A program made the position numbers and the translations under genes. A stretch of 63,396 nucleotides of DNA from Entamoeba invadens IP1. Taxonomy: Eukaryota > Evosea > Mastigamoebida > Endamoebidae. The notes beneath the pieces were generated by a model, which saw only the letters and a program-made list of their open reading frames with translations, made no database searches and was not told the DNA's origin. This document shows, piece after piece, positions 1 through 11,069 of this stretch (position 1 is its first letter; each line of letters starts with the position of its first letter). The stretch lies in NCBI RefSeq assembly GCF_000330505.1, contig NW_004440180.1, forward strand, positions 274,805 to 338,200. The letters run 5' to 3'.

Positions 1-424
1 TCCAAATTATAATCACATAAATCACTTTTGAAATGTTTTTCAATTAAAAAAACGAAAAAAATAGTGTTACATGTATCAAATAAACGGGATAATACATGTA
101 AATTATGTTAATAATTTTATTTGTTCATTTTGATCTATTCTTATTTTACCACTTCAAAAAAGGCTGAAAATAGCGTTTTTTTACTATGAAATTATTGCAA
201 ATATTGGAAATACTCCTTATGGGGGTATTCATGTTTGTGTATCATTTTTGTCCCATAAATGATTATAAATAACAATTATTAGTTTTAAAAATCATAACAT
301 ATGGTTTAAAACGGATATTTAGGTTTTTTTCGACAAAAAAATAAGAGGCTATCCACACAAAAGAATCCAATCCGCAGGGATTCACCATTTCTGTGTGGAT
401 ACGCCCTATCACGTTAACACTCTT
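1..424 (+). repeat. Dispersed 0.4-kb repeat, copy 1 (truncated by window edge)
   Basis: This stretch is nearly identical, in the same orientation, to 40315-40735. Similarity starts at the first base of the window, so the real left end may lie outside, and stops at the shared string cacgttaacactctt. It has no open reading frame. It contains a nested hairpin near 353-410: an outer pair built on TATCCACACA and TGTGTGGATA, and an inner pair built on GAATCC and GGATTC. The rest of the gap to the first gene (425-778) is AT-rich with no recognisable feature. Confidence 0.85.
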
Positions 425-778
425 TAATTTCAGTCAACTTCATTGATGTGTACTAAATGTTTTTCTGTCATAATAAAAGTGACATTTAAAATGAAAAGTC
501 ATATAAACTTCGGTTATTTAACAAAGTGAAAAAAAAATACAATGAGTGAATACTCATTGTCATGTCAAAAAGCATTAAAGTAAATTCAAAAATTACTGAT
601 TAATAGTACTTTTACTTTCTATTTTTCTATTTAATTATTTTTTTTAATAATCCGGATTAGTTCAGACAAAAAAAAAAGTTTGAATAAAAAAGACTGAACA
701 ATTACAATGCTTGAACGATATTTATAACTAATATTTTTTAAAACGTTGTACTAAAAAAACCAGAATCTGGAGTTATTG

Positions 779-1627
779 ATGTCGTACGTCTTGAGCGAAA
801 ACACATCATATACGCTTGCACACCGAGTGTGTCCTTTCTTTCCGACTTCTTCAAAAGACCAATCACTTCCTCTTTCACAATTATCTGTTCAAAAGAAATT
901 TGCAAAGCACCTCCTTAAAACACGCCGACAGACTACTGTGGAGTGTAATGTTGCAAATCCTTTTCTTCTTAATGTCTCTGGTTATTCATCGCAAGAAAAT
1001 AGTCTATGTTTGGCATACAACAAAGTTATCACTTCATGTATCACTCTTCCAAAGGGATTCTACAGTTGGTTTTTTAGAGTTGATAAGCGCGCGTTATACA
1101 GTGTATTAGTCCTCAACAAATTTGGGATTCTGACAGGCATCTCGAACATACTATCCGACAAGAACTTCATATTTAATGCTTCCCTTTTTACATCACAAAC
1201 TTTGAAAATCACATTTGACTCTCGTAATACTGAGAATTCCGCATTTTTTGTTGTAAGAATTTTAAACAAACAATTTGGGAGTTCGTGGGGATATTCATTT
1301 CAATTTAAAAGTCATGAAAAAAGCTCTGCAAATAAAAGCATCCCATTCGATTGTAATTCACAGCAAGATTTTAAAGAAGAATTTGAGGTCGTAGCTGAGA
1401 AGAAGATAGACGTCGGTGTAAAAAGCTTTGTTCTTGTTTTCAATAAGAAACTCGAGACGGGATATTATGAGATCCGGTGGCATTGCCCCAAGCAAGTTAG
1501 TCAACCAAAAATTAACTCGTCAGTTAAAAAGCAGAAAACCAAAGAAATAATTTCAGCGGACTCGCCTTACGTTTATAAAATTGACTTTGTTATCAATGAC
1601 ACTGTTAATGTACCCACCTTCTTGTAA
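779..1627 (+). CDS. Hypothetical protein, 282 aa
   Basis: A single open frame of 282 codons. The first ATG is at 779; the preceding TTG at 776 is in frame but is not a likely eukaryotic start. Codon use is like that of the recognisable genes nearby, which supports a real gene. I recognise no domain. The N-terminal 60 residues are basic and Ser/Thr-rich. The middle is a beta-rich pattern of alternating hydrophobic residues. The C-terminal 60 residues hold a lysine-rich stretch followed by a hydrophobic tail. There is no signal peptide or membrane helix. The next gene lies 348 bases downstream on the same strand. The function is unknown. Confidence 0.65.
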   Translation: MSYVLSENTSYTLAHRVCPFFPTSSKDQSLPLSQLSVQKKFAKHLLKTRRQTTVECNVANPFLLNVSGYSSQENSLCLAYNKVITSCITLPKGFYSWFFRVDKRALYSVLVLNKFGILTGISNILSDKNFIFNASLFTSQTLKITFDSRNTENSAFFVVRILNKQFGSSWGYSFQFKSHEKSSANKSIPFDCNSQQDFKEEFEVVAEKKIDVGVKSFVLVFNKKLETGYYEIRWHCPKQVSQPKINSSVKKQKTKEIISADSPYVYKIDFVINDTVNVPTFL

Positions 1628-1975
1628 TATTATTGTGTTCTTTTATGGTTACTATACTATTTAACAATGGTTTTCTGTATTATATATTACAAACCTTACA
1701 AATAAGTATATTTTATAGTACAATACAACTATATATTATTTATATAGTTTTAATTCATAGAATGATAAACTTCAATAACTTTGAGTTTTTAGTATTGAAG
1801 TTTTTTAATGGAATAGACAACTCAAAAGTCGTTGTTGTGGTTCTTCTAATTAAGTACATATTATTAGTCAATTAAATTAAATAACAAAATAAAAATAGGA
1901 TGTTATAATGGGAAGTTTAAAATCAAAACAATAAAGGGTTATTTAAAGAATAGAACTCTGGTATTATTAATACAA
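1628..1975. other. Intergenic, with core promoter of the next gene
   Basis: AT-rich spacer. The only feature I can support is the promoter-like pair at its 3' end. A short open frame at 1633-1875 has the base composition of the spacer and is not called a gene. Confidence 0.5.
1938..1957 (+). promoter_or_regulatory. Entamoeba-type core promoter (TATA + GAAC)
   Basis: GTTATTTAAAG at 1938-1948 matches the Entamoeba TATA consensus GTATTTAAA with one inserted base. TAGAACT at 1951-1957 matches the GAAC element. They end about 18 bases before the ATG at 1976, which fits the very short 5' leaders of this genus. Confidence 0.55.
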
Positions 1976-3718
1976 ATGGGAGGTGGTAAAGCAAAGAAAC
2001 AAAAGACGCATACCACTGCTCAACAACGGTCAGATGATATGAAACCTCGCTCCCCTGAATCAACCGAACAAACTCGTCTTTCAAAACAAGAAAGGAAAAC
2101 GCAAAAGAAACTTGACAAGAAAGAAAGAAAACAAGAAGAGCGATTGAAAAGGGTTATGCATGGCCAACAAAACAACTCCACTGAAAAATGTGGTAAAAAC
2201 TCGGGGAAAAAAGAGAAAGTCGACCGCTATGAAAAAGCAGACAATTTGACTGAAATTTCACCAACGACTTTGTTAACAACAGAAACACTTAAAATGAATT
2301 TCAAAAATTATTTAACTACTTTAGATACATCGGAGTTACTTGCTTATATCACTAACATTCCTCTCCGTCTCACAGAAACTGAACGAAGTTATTTGGAAGT
2401 CATTGAAAGTGCGTTAGAGGTGAGTGAATACACTTCACAGATTGATGTTGCCAAAAGTGATTACCAGAGTTACATGTCTTTTTACAACACACGAGATGTT
2501 AGTGCACGCAGTAAAGTGGAGAAAGTTAAAATTGCACTCGACGAGTTCAAGCACACCATTTTTGGTATTCTTTTCGCAAGTAATTATAAACTCGCAACTA
2601 AAATCCTCAATGACCGCAATGTCGAAGAAAAATTCTTCCAAGAGGCCTTTGAAGCCGCTCGCCGGTTTAAAGCGAGTAACCCGGCTTCTATGCGAACCAC
2701 CTATCAAAAGTTGATGCACATCCTTCAAGACATTGTGATTTATGACAGAGACTTTATCGGTCCAGACTTTGTTATCAGTGGGAAATATCTACCGATAAAA
2801 ACTGTTGGCAGTGTTTGTTCGCAAAACGACTTGATTTTGATATGCAAAAGTTTGGGGTTAATGAAAGGAGACAATCACATGGAGTTTGACGAGAACACTA
2901 ATTCATCGAAAGTCACAGTCGCTGTTCCAAATGTGGCAACTGATTTTTTGGTCAATTCGATTAAAGATGGGCTTTCAGGGAGTGAAGATATGTGTGGAAT
3001 TGTTCAAGGGATGTTAGACGAATTGTCGAAGTATTCTGGATACGCACAAGACAAAAGTTTGGAGATTACACGAGGAAGAGGTGGTGCTGCATTTTCACAT
3101 AACCATAGCGAGCAATATACATTCGTTAATCAAAGCATGACGTTGTGGTGGAACGTTATGCGCCATATCAATGAGATGTGGTTGAACTGTGACGCAGACT
3201 TTTTGAGTGGTGAAAAATATAGTTTAGTAAATACAGGACAAGGATTACAACGACTTCAGAGCTGTCCACGAGTCGGAAGAGCAATGGCTGAAATTTTAGG
3301 AACGACAAAAAGAGAAGTTGGAGGTGGATGGAGAGGGCTTTCAGTTGTTCATTTGGGCGATCGAGATGTTCCAAATTCTCTCTTTTATATCGAGAAATAT
3401 TCCGAAGTCCCATGGATATTGTCACCAATATTACGAACTGTTCGATGGTTGAATAAGATGAATACTTTAAACAAGGAGATGAAGGAGTTTCGAATGCAAA
3501 AAATGTTTGAAAAACATAAGCCTTTAGACTGGAAGAACGCAATTCTGCGACATTTCTTCCAACATGGGTTTGATGGAAGTGGCTCTGATGGCGGAAGTTG
3601 TATAGATGGAAGACTCACATCGGCTTGGAATTGGTGTTCTATGATAGAGAAGTACATTTACTATCCCATTTTCTTACTCGCCGATTTCGAAGGATTCGAT
3701 GGACCTTTCAAAAAGTGA
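1976..3718 (+). CDS. DUF2009-like conserved eukaryotic protein, 580 aa
   Basis: An intronless frame starting with ATG at 1976. Residues 1-70 are a charged, lysine-rich, probably disordered or coiled segment with KQERK/KKERKQEER repeats. From about residue 95 on, the protein is globular. Blocks such as TGQGLQRLQSCPRVGRAM (about 420-437) and LSVVHLGDRDVPNSLFYIEK (about 453-472) resemble, from memory, the conserved core of the uncharacterised eukaryotic family DUF2009, found in plants and amoebae. No catalytic motif, signal peptide or membrane helix is visible, so the likely location is cytosol or nucleus. The family has no established biochemical role that I know of. The family assignment is by recall of motifs, not by search. 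The frame is intact and looks functional. Confidence 0.7.
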   Translation: MGGGKAKKQKTHTTAQQRSDDMKPRSPESTEQTRLSKQERKTQKKLDKKERKQEERLKRVMHGQQNNSTEKCGKNSGKKEKVDRYEKADNLTEISPTTLLTTETLKMNFKNYLTTLDTSELLAYITNIPLRLTETERSYLEVIESALEVSEYTSQIDVAKSDYQSYMSFYNTRDVSARSKVEKVKIALDEFKHTIFGILFASNYKLATKILNDRNVEEKFFQEAFEAARRFKASNPASMRTTYQKLMHILQDIVIYDRDFIGPDFVISGKYLPIKTVGSVCSQNDLILICKSLGLMKGDNHMEFDENTNSSKVTVAVPNVATDFLVNSIKDGLSGSEDMCGIVQGMLDELSKYSGYAQDKSLEITRGRGGAAFSHNHSEQYTFVNQSMTLWWNVMRHINEMWLNCDADFLSGEKYSLVNTGQGLQRLQSCPRVGRAMAEILGTTKREVGGGWRGLSVVHLGDRDVPNSLFYIEKYSEVPWILSPILRTVRWLNKMNTLNKEMKEFRMQKMFEKHKPLDWKNAILRHFFQHGFDGSGSDGGSCIDGRLTSAWNWCSMIEKYIYYPIFLLADFEGFDGPFKK

Positions 3719-4339
3719 ATTTTGATTGTTTAAAATTTAAACAAATGTCTTTGAGTTGTTTTTTATTATATAAAACTATTTGATGTCATTTTTATTACTT
3801 TGTTATTTTTTGTTTCTTAAAAACTATAACACTTATAATAACAAATAATTCATTAATTCATTAAAATTAAATTATGATTGAATTATTTTACACACCAATT
3901 TAAGAGAAAAACAAATACAAAAAAAAAATTTTGGAACATCTTTCTCAATGGTCAAATTTTTTTTTCTTCTCCCAACCATCTTAGAGAAAACAAAAAGACA
4001 ATTGGCCACAAATCAGGTGAGAGTAAAAAACAATCTCAACCAAGTCTTATTATTGGTTTGGGTATCATTATTATGTTACTCTAATCTAGTACATTTTTTG
4101 TAATAAGTTGATAAAATTGTAGAGTTAAAAAAAACTTATGATATTTATTTGCCACAAATAAAATTTATAAATTTATCATTTAAATATATTATAGTAATTT
4201 TATTATTATTTGTTAAAAAAAATGAAAAGAACTTTTTCATAAATAATTCATAAACTAAAAAAAAGCAATTTGAACGAAATGTAACCATTTCAATTAGAAA
4301 AAATAATAATGAAAAACGTTAAATCTATTAAAACACAAA
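3719..4339. other. Intergenic, 620 bp
   Basis: AT-rich, with long A and T runs. No gene, repeat or inverted structure was seen. The open frame at 3878-4084 is low-complexity and is not supported. Confidence 0.5.
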
Positions 4340-6499
4340 ATGATGCGAAATGTCGGACCAAGGCGTGGTCTCATTTCAGAAAAACAAAATGTGCCCGTTT
4401 GGAACGAGGCATCTTTAAATGAAAGTGTTAAAGAACGGAAAGCCTTACTCGACAACATCGAAACTTTTTGGAACGACGAGATGAACTTTTTTGAAAGTAT
4501 AACTAAAAAATTTAAGGCGATAGAAGTTGAGATGAACGAACACGCTATTAAAATAGAAAAGCTGATATACAATGCTGACAACACCTATTTGCGTTTGTTT
4601 TATTATTTAAAGTTATAATATCTTTTAATAACTTTATTGCTATAAGTATTGGTTTGTCATGAATTTTTTTCACTGTAAGACAAATGTTAAAATATTAGTT
4701 AAATAAATCATAATTTTTCATTTAAAATCAATATTTAATACAAAGGTTATTTTATTAACAGTTAATAGTAATAAACAGCGAATAAAATACTCACTCAATT
4801 TGTTGCTGCGTTGAGGTATTTAACAAATAATTTTGAGTTATTTTCGCAACACATATCTGGAACACCGAAAATTCAAAAGGAAGTCATAGAAAAGATTCAC
4901 GATTTGCGAACGATGGTGACAGTCCAAAAGGAAGAGATTTTCTTTTCACAATTTAAACTTTTTGAGGAACATCTTTCATATTTAACACCATCTTTGTTGC
5001 TTGACTTTTTCAATGCGTTCACCTCGTTTTTTACACTTGGTTCGTCATTTTTTCAGGAAAACGTTTTTATAACAAATTTATTGGAGACAAAAAAGACACA
5101 TGAGAACACCCCCGACTTTGTCTCTTATGTCGGGAAAACTATTAAAGATATTTTAGAAGAAGAACATAAAACAGTTAATGAGTTACCCAAAACGATAGAT
5201 TCAATCATTTCAGTGTTATACAAAAAGGGATTTTTAATTAAAGGAATATTTCGGGAAAGTCAAGTAGCTTCTATCAGACAAGTTGAAGAAATTTGTATGA
5301 GACTTTCAGTGACCGATTTTGAAAATGTCAACGTGGAGGTTGTTGCTTTAGTTTTTAAAAAGTTTTTGCGAAATCTACCTGTTAGAATTTTCAATAGAGA
5401 ACAGACGGAGATGATGATGAGCGTTTGGAAGAGTTTGAATAACAATTCATCTTCTTTAGAAATTGCTTTAAAAAATTTATTAATAGTTATTAATAAACTT
5501 CCAGAAGAACACCAATTAGTTTTCAAAAGTTCACTGAAACTATGTTTTAAAATTGCAAAAAATAGTTTCATCAACGCAATGGATGAGAAAAATATTTCGG
5601 TTTGTCTTGCAAACAATTTCTTCACTTTCTTGCCCGTTGATAATATGGAAATTTACGAAAACGCAATGACAGAGGAAATTTCTATATGCATCAAATTCTT
5701 TCAGTTCTGTATCACCAATTTCCAGTTGATGTTCCCTGACCAAATCGACGAGAATGTCATTCAAAATGTTATTAACGAACAAAATGAACTCTTGACACAA
5801 CCCGTCAAAATCCCAGAAAAACCAGAAACGCAGAATAAGGAGTCTCCTAAAACAACAGAGTCAATGGAATTTATTAAACCCGTTTTTAAAAAGACAGAGA
5901 CACCACCGGATGATGCTGTGTTAAAAAATTACGAGGAATTTGAAAAAGCACAAAAGGGGGTGTCACAGTGTGGCGGGGCAAATCGGAAACACAAGGTCTG
6001 TAACGAAAGTGGTGAAACATTTACACTCAAATCTCTTTCTGGCAAAACGAAAATTGACGAAAACCAGGCAATTGAAAACGGAACTGAAAATGTGAAAAAA
6101 GTCAATCTCATCTTTTTCAATCGAAATGTTACTCCCCGAGACAACGTGACGGAAAATTTAACAACACGAGAAATTGTACAAAGAGATGTTTTACACAGAA
6201 GTCCAAGAAATTCAATAAATTTTAATTTCGAAAAAAAAAATGAAAAGGAAAAAGAATGTGGGATTGTGGTGGAACGAGATAACACAAAGGCGGAAACAAT
6301 AAACAAACAAAAGATTGAAAAAAATGATGAGGATGATGAAAGCATTGAAATGCCAACAAAAGTTCAAGCTTCAATCAAAATACCACAACAAGATAAGATG
6401 AAGAAGGATATTGATGAAGATATCAGTTTTAAAGTATTCATAAATACAGGTGGAATACCAAAATTATGTGAGAAGTCAAACCCAAACTTTGATGTGTAA
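4340..6499 (+). CDS. BAR-like + RhoGAP protein, two exons, 657 aa
   Basis: Proposed structure: exons 4340-4592 and 4779-6499. Exon 1 stops at a GTTTGT donor. Exon 2 has no ATG of its own at the beginning of its frame, and the join restores one 657-codon reading frame. Residues about 15-200 are helical with heptad-like charge patterns and resemble a BAR/coiled-coil membrane-binding module. Residues about 205-380 carry RhoGAP landmarks: GIFRES with the arginine finger (about Arg243), VALVFKKFLRNLPVRIF, and a late NxSxxLANNFF block. The C-terminal 250 residues are polar, Lys/Glu-rich and probably disordered. It would stimulate GTP hydrolysis by Rho/Rac GTPases at curved membranes, a role known for BAR-RhoGAP families. 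The BAR part is inferred from pattern only; RhoGAP is more certain. Confidence 0.75.
4593..4778 (+). other. Intron of the RhoGAP gene
   Basis: It begins GTTTGT and ends ATAAACAG. It is 186 bases, AT-rich and contains in-frame stops in the exon-1 frame. Exon 1 ends with one base of a codon and exon 2 supplies two, which keeps the frame. An alternative acceptor at 4814-4815 breaks the frame. Confidence 0.7.
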
Positions 6500-7342
6500 T
6501 TTATCTGGTGTGAATTTTTTTATTTTTTGAAATATATTTTTTTGTTTAACACTCAATTTTGTACCAGTTTTGAAAACTGAAGTTATTTTTAAAATAGGGA
6601 AACTAATATTGTGAGAATTGTCTTCCTTGTAAAACTCATTTGTTTGATAGGCATGTCAGTAACCATGTAATTATAGAATGAAAACCAGAAAGTATGGTAA
6701 ATAATTTACTATTAGTTAATAAATAATATATTTATAAGTTTAGCATTTGTCATTTTACAAAACATCACCAACAAGAACAAATTCCAGAATTTGTGGTTTT
6801 GGAACTATCGCATTTACAATGAGGTCTAAAACTCATACACAAAACACATAATGCCGAAAATACGCAAAACACACAGAAATACGGCAAAGTGTGATGCTCA
6901 GAACTCAATATGTTGTATTTTAAAACGATGTGTGATTTTACAGATTTTTTGTGTGAAAAGCCAGAGACAATGAAACTGAATAACACGTGTGCGCATTGGA
7001 CATGAAATGCATTTGTCAAAGTCATTTTGCAAAACTGGAAATAGTTTTCTATTTATGTTGGAGAGTAAATGGTTTGCTGGTTATTCAATTTTTGTGGCAA
7101 CAATCGGGGTATTTCGGTGAAATAAACTCAGAAAGAAACACCGAAACCTCAAATTTGGAAATAGCAAAAACTAAAGTTGGAATAAACCTGAAACAACCAT
7201 ATCATATGGTAAAATAATAGTACAATAATCATAATTGTATAGTAAATCAAATGAGATTTAATTAAACTCATAATTCCAATCACAGTATAATTGGAACGAG
7301 GCTATATTTAAGGCGAAAAAAGACGTGAATTTTGAAATCAAA
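6500..7342. other. Intergenic, 840 bp, with promoter of the GNAT gene
   Basis: No convincing gene. TATATTTAAG at 7303-7312 lies about 31 bases before the ATG at 7343 and is the likely TATA element. TGGAACGAG at about 7291-7299 may be the GAAC element. Confidence 0.5.
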
Positions 7343-7885
7343 ATGATCAGCCTTAAGCGGATAACACGATCAACAGACACACTGTTCACACCAGCACTTC
7401 ATTTGCTCAACAATGCATTTGAGCCCGAGTTGCGACGCCCAGAAGCACAGTTGAAATACATCATTGAGAATGAGCCACGACACCACTTCTTTGCTGTAGT
7501 GTATGAGAAGAAAATTGCAGGCGTTTGTGCGGTGTGGAGAATCATCAAAGATGTCAATTTCATTGAACACGTTGTCATCTCACCCGACATGCGTGGCCTG
7601 TGCATTGGCAAAAAGGTCATTGATCAACTAAAACAATTGTTTTGTGGTCATTGGTTGTTGGAAGTCGACGGCGATGCAGCCCACGAAAAACTTCGAAAAT
7701 GGTACACATCTTTTGGCTTTAAAACACTCGACAAATCATATCTCCAACCTTCTTACGTTTTTAATGGGCACCAAGTCCCACTCTTTTTGATGGGAAACAT
7801 CCCACAAGAATCACTCACTTTTGTCGTCAACACGATGAAAAATCTTGTTTATTTCAACAACAACAAACAACTCATTCATGTCTGA
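7343..7885 (+). CDS. GNAT-family N-acetyltransferase, 180 aa
   Basis: The frame opens upstream with a GTG at 7325, but the first ATG is at 7343 (MISLKRITRS), and a TATA box sits about 31 bases before it. The acetyl-CoA binding signature of GNAT enzymes is clear: VVISPDMRGLCIGKKVIDQL (about residues 75-94) matches V-x-P-x-x-R-G-x-x-I-G. It is preceded by a beta strand with GVCAVWRI and followed by WLLEVDGDAAHEKLRKWYTS, which resembles the end-of-domain motif where the side chain of a Tyr near an Asn/Asp assists catalysis. The length is typical for a single-domain GNAT. The substrate cannot be told from the sequence; small metabolites or protein termini are both possible. It has no targeting signal, so the protein is probably cytosolic. 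Confidence 0.85.
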   Translation: MISLKRITRSTDTLFTPALHLLNNAFEPELRRPEAQLKYIIENEPRHHFFAVVYEKKIAGVCAVWRIIKDVNFIEHVVISPDMRGLCIGKKVIDQLKQLFCGHWLLEVDGDAAHEKLRKWYTSFGFKTLDKSYLQPSYVFNGHQVPLFLMGNIPQESLTFVVNTMKNLVYFNNNKQLIHV

Positions 7886-8004
7886 GTATTTGTTTACTCA
7901 CTCTGTTTTTTTGTCTAAAGCCATTTCTCTTTTATCTTCTTTTTCATCTTCTTATCCTCTTTCTATTCATCATCTATTATCTCATTAGTTCTTATTATTT
8001 ACTA
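7886..8004. other. 3' spacer after GNAT gene
   Basis: T-rich and C/T-rich spacer leading into the inverted-repeat element. No feature seen. Confidence 0.4.
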
Positions 8005-8008
8005 TTAA

Positions 8009-9020
8009 CCCTTCCAATACCAGAAATATGCTTGTTATAACACGCATACAAATGAAATTAAACTTAAATCCGTAAACTAAAAGTTATTCTAAATTATACA
8101 GGATTTATTTTTAATATTGTATTTTTCAGTTCACGTTTGATGTATCATTTATAATATATAAAAAGTTTGCACGTTTTATTTTTGGATGTTATATAAATTA
8201 AAAGTCTAACACAGTTGTGTCATTCATATTAGTTATAAAATATATTTTATAATAATTTAGAGTAATGTATGTAAAGGTTCTTTCTTTAAAATGTGAAAAA
8301 GGTAGTAATGTTATTCATATACATTTAATTTATTTTGTGTAATGAAAACGATTTTTTTAAAACGATAGTTAAGAAGAAAAATTTCGTAAATATATCTCGT
8401 ATACATATGATTCTCAACAAAAGTTCATAAAGTGAGAACGCTAACCATCAGTGTGGTTGCACATACAATATAATAGTATTTGATTGTTTGTTACATATAT
8501 TAAAATTCAATAAAAAAACAACTTTTTTACACGTTAGTTACAAAACATTAAAACATTTACAATATAAACTAAATTAAAATAATTACTTTTGGAATTTTCA
8601 AAGTATGACGTATCCCTTGTTTTTCAATAAAAGAATTTTTATCAGAATTTTATTTGATACGTTTTCTTATTTTAAACCCTGTTTTTGAAAAGACTTATAA
8701 TGTATAGTTTATTATACTATACACAAATTTTTGATATAAAAAAAAAATATTAAACTTGAAAATAATAACAGGAAAAATCGTCAAGTTTTCCTCACAGAAA
8801 AAGTGAACCTTTTTTCAACAAAAATACGATTTTAGGTTAAAATTTACTATTAATTTGTAGTAAATTAAATTATTTTTTACTGTTAATTTTGTTTTCTGGT
8901 ATTCCCCATGGTTGTAAAAAGTTCAAAGCGTTTTTTGCATTTATTTACTCTAAAATACACTCAAAATGAATAAGATATAAATAAGTATACATTTTTTGGA
9001 AATTTTTGGTACTGGAAGGG
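8009..9020. mobile_element. Non-autonomous piggyBac-type element (MITE), 1012 bp
   Basis: The ends are inverted repeats: CCCTTCCAATACCAGAAAT on the left and, on the opposite strand of the right end, CCCTTCCAGTACCAAAAAT (17 of 19 identical). Each end is flanked by TTAA (8005-8008 and 9021-9024), the obligatory target duplication of piggyBac transposons, whose ends also start with CCC and finish with GGG. The interior has no open frame longer than noise, so the copy depends on a transposase supplied elsewhere. It contains a small perfect palindrome, TGTATAGT...ACTATACA, near 8699-8722. piggyBac elements are known in Entamoeba; class assignment here rests on the TTAA and CCC/GGG ends. Confidence 0.8.
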
Positions 9021-9773
9021 TTAAAACTATATTTTTTTAATATTTGATATTATAAAATCAAAATAATTTAAAAACAAAACTGGATAACATAAATTATAAC
9101 CTGTTTTTGGCAACAAGTTAGGTTTATGGACAGACTTTTATCAAACCAATTGTAGTAAAGTTAAAACTACACCTTGTTTCTAAAATCATCCATTTTTTTC
9201 CATATTAAAACCTGAGAAATAATGTTTTATAACAAATTGTTCTTTTTTTTCGGAATTTGTAATAACTTTGTGTACAAGTTGTATTTTGACAAACATTTTT
9301 TCCATATTCGACTTTCTGCTTCAATCTTGACAACTTTATAATAATTTCGATTTACAAATGTTTTTTTTGGCAATTGTAAATATATTTTTTCATTATTTGT
9401 GGAAAAAACAAAAAAACAAAAAATATACTAAAAAATTATAAAAATGATGATGGAAGAAGCTCTTATTTTTTCTAAACCATTATTTTTTAAGTTCTGCATT
9501 TTTTAAAATACAAACAATAAACAATATGAATAATAAATGAAGTTTGTTGTAATAATTCCAAAAATAAAAAAAAACAATCGAAGTTTAATTTGTCACTTTT
9601 AATACTAAAAACCAAAGTAAATTATACAATAAAATATCGAGTAACTGGTTTTTGTTTTAAAAAGCATTTTTGCCCACAATTTTTGTTCTTCGCCAGATGT
9701 GCCGAAACACATTGGAAGCATAAAATAAACTTCTTAAAATCGGGTGTTGACATATCTTTTTTCATAGTAACAC
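9021..9773. other. Intergenic, 750 bp
   Basis: AT-rich spacer upstream of adenosine deaminase. No gene or repeat seen; an open frame at 9590-9832 overlaps the adenosine deaminase start in another frame and is noise. Confidence 0.45.
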
Positions 9774-10808
9774 ATGTTCACAAAAGAGCTCATCCAATCA
9801 CTCCCAAAGGCAGATCTTCATCGTCATTTTGATGGATGTATCCGACCTGAATCTGTGCTTGAACTTGCTACAGAACAACACATAACACTCCCAACAAATG
9901 ACCTTACTCAATTGAAGTCGATGATAATGGTTTCAAATGATTGTCAATCACTCCGTGAATATTTGCGAGCCTTTGATATAATCGGGCTTATTCTTCAATC
10001 CGCTTCTAATATCACACGCACAATGTTTGAAGTCTGTGAAGATGCGTTCAAGGATGGCATAACATATGTTGAGTTTAGGTTTGCCCCGATTCAATGTATA
10101 ATTCAAGGTTTGACATACCATCAAGTGATGGACGCTGTCATTGAAGGGATCAAACAAGCCGAAGACAAATACCCTATTGTAGTCCGACTTATAGTTTGTG
10201 GGATGCGACAATTGTCTGGGGAAAAGTCTATGGAAGCTGCTAAACTTGCAGTTGAATATATGAACAACTACGTTGTTGGATTTGACCTTGCCGGACCAGA
10301 AGATGGAAACCCTCCAACTCTTCATAAAGAAGCGTGTGACTATTGTCATGAGCATGGACTATCTGTTACAATTCACGCTGGGGAATCTGCGGGATATACA
10401 AGTGTAGATCAAGCACTTGATTGTCATGCTCAAAGGATTGGACATGGAGTACATTCAATCGACTCTGAAGAAACAATGAAAAGGCTTGAAAGAGATTGTA
10501 TTGCAATTGAAGCGTGTGTGACCAGTAACACACAAACAAAGACTATTCAGTCTCTTGGCACTTACCCACTCAGAACATTTTTGAAACATAACATTAAAGT
10601 CACATTTAACACAGATAATACTGTCGTTTCAAATTGCATTCTATCAAGTGAGATAAAAACATTCTGCGATTTGTATGACTTAACAAGCCAAGAATTACAC
10701 GACATCTTATTGTCATCGTTTGATGTTGCTTTCATCAGAGAAAATAACATGAAAAATAAAATAATGAAAGATGCTGATGAAAAACTGAAAAAACTTCTCA
10801 AACTCTAA
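9774..10808 (+). CDS. Adenosine deaminase, 344 aa
   Basis: Converts adenosine (and deoxyadenosine) to inosine in purine salvage; Entamoeba cannot make purines and depends on salvage. All expected landmarks of the zinc amidohydrolase fold are present: HRH (His16, His18) near the N-terminus as zinc ligands, DLAGPE at about 171-176, HAGES with zinc ligand His201 and general acid Glu204, RIGHG with His224, and FNTDN with the metal ligand Asp281. Many animal enzymes have Asp-Asp at the last site; the Asp-Asn here resembles some bacterial-type enzymes. The length is standard. Alternatives such as AMP deaminase are excluded by the short length. There is no signal peptide, so it is cytosolic. Confidence 0.95.
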   Translation: MFTKELIQSLPKADLHRHFDGCIRPESVLELATEQHITLPTNDLTQLKSMIMVSNDCQSLREYLRAFDIIGLILQSASNITRTMFEVCEDAFKDGITYVEFRFAPIQCIIQGLTYHQVMDAVIEGIKQAEDKYPIVVRLIVCGMRQLSGEKSMEAAKLAVEYMNNYVVGFDLAGPEDGNPPTLHKEACDYCHEHGLSVTIHAGESAGYTSVDQALDCHAQRIGHGVHSIDSEETMKRLERDCIAIEACVTSNTQTKTIQSLGTYPLRTFLKHNIKVTFNTDNTVVSNCILSSEIKTFCDLYDLTSQELHDILLSSFDVAFIRENNMKNKIMKDADEKLKKLLKL

Positions 10809-11069
10809 ATATTAATTTTATTTAAACTGTGGTATGTATTTGTTAAGATAATATAGAAGCTAATGAGCAAATAATAATGATTTTCATTGTGAATGTATGA
10901 TGTCTATCCAATTGAAATAAAAAGTCAACTATGCTGATCATTTAACATGATATATTGTCTCATGACTGTTATTACATTTTTTTCAAAGTTATAAAATACA
11001 TTTATAATTTAATTTAAACCGAAACAATTTGATTAATTAAAAGGGCAAAACAATAGCTAAAATATTTAA
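10809..11069. other. 3' spacer after adenosine deaminase
   Basis: AT-rich, no feature. Confidence 0.4.

Noticed and set aside
4811..6499. RhoGAP protein starting at 4811
   Set aside because: The codon there is TTG, not ATG, and the upstream exon with a GTTTGT donor gives an in-frame ATG.
9590..9832. 80-codon frame overlapping the adenosine deaminase start
   Set aside because: It overlaps the true gene in another frame and has no motif.
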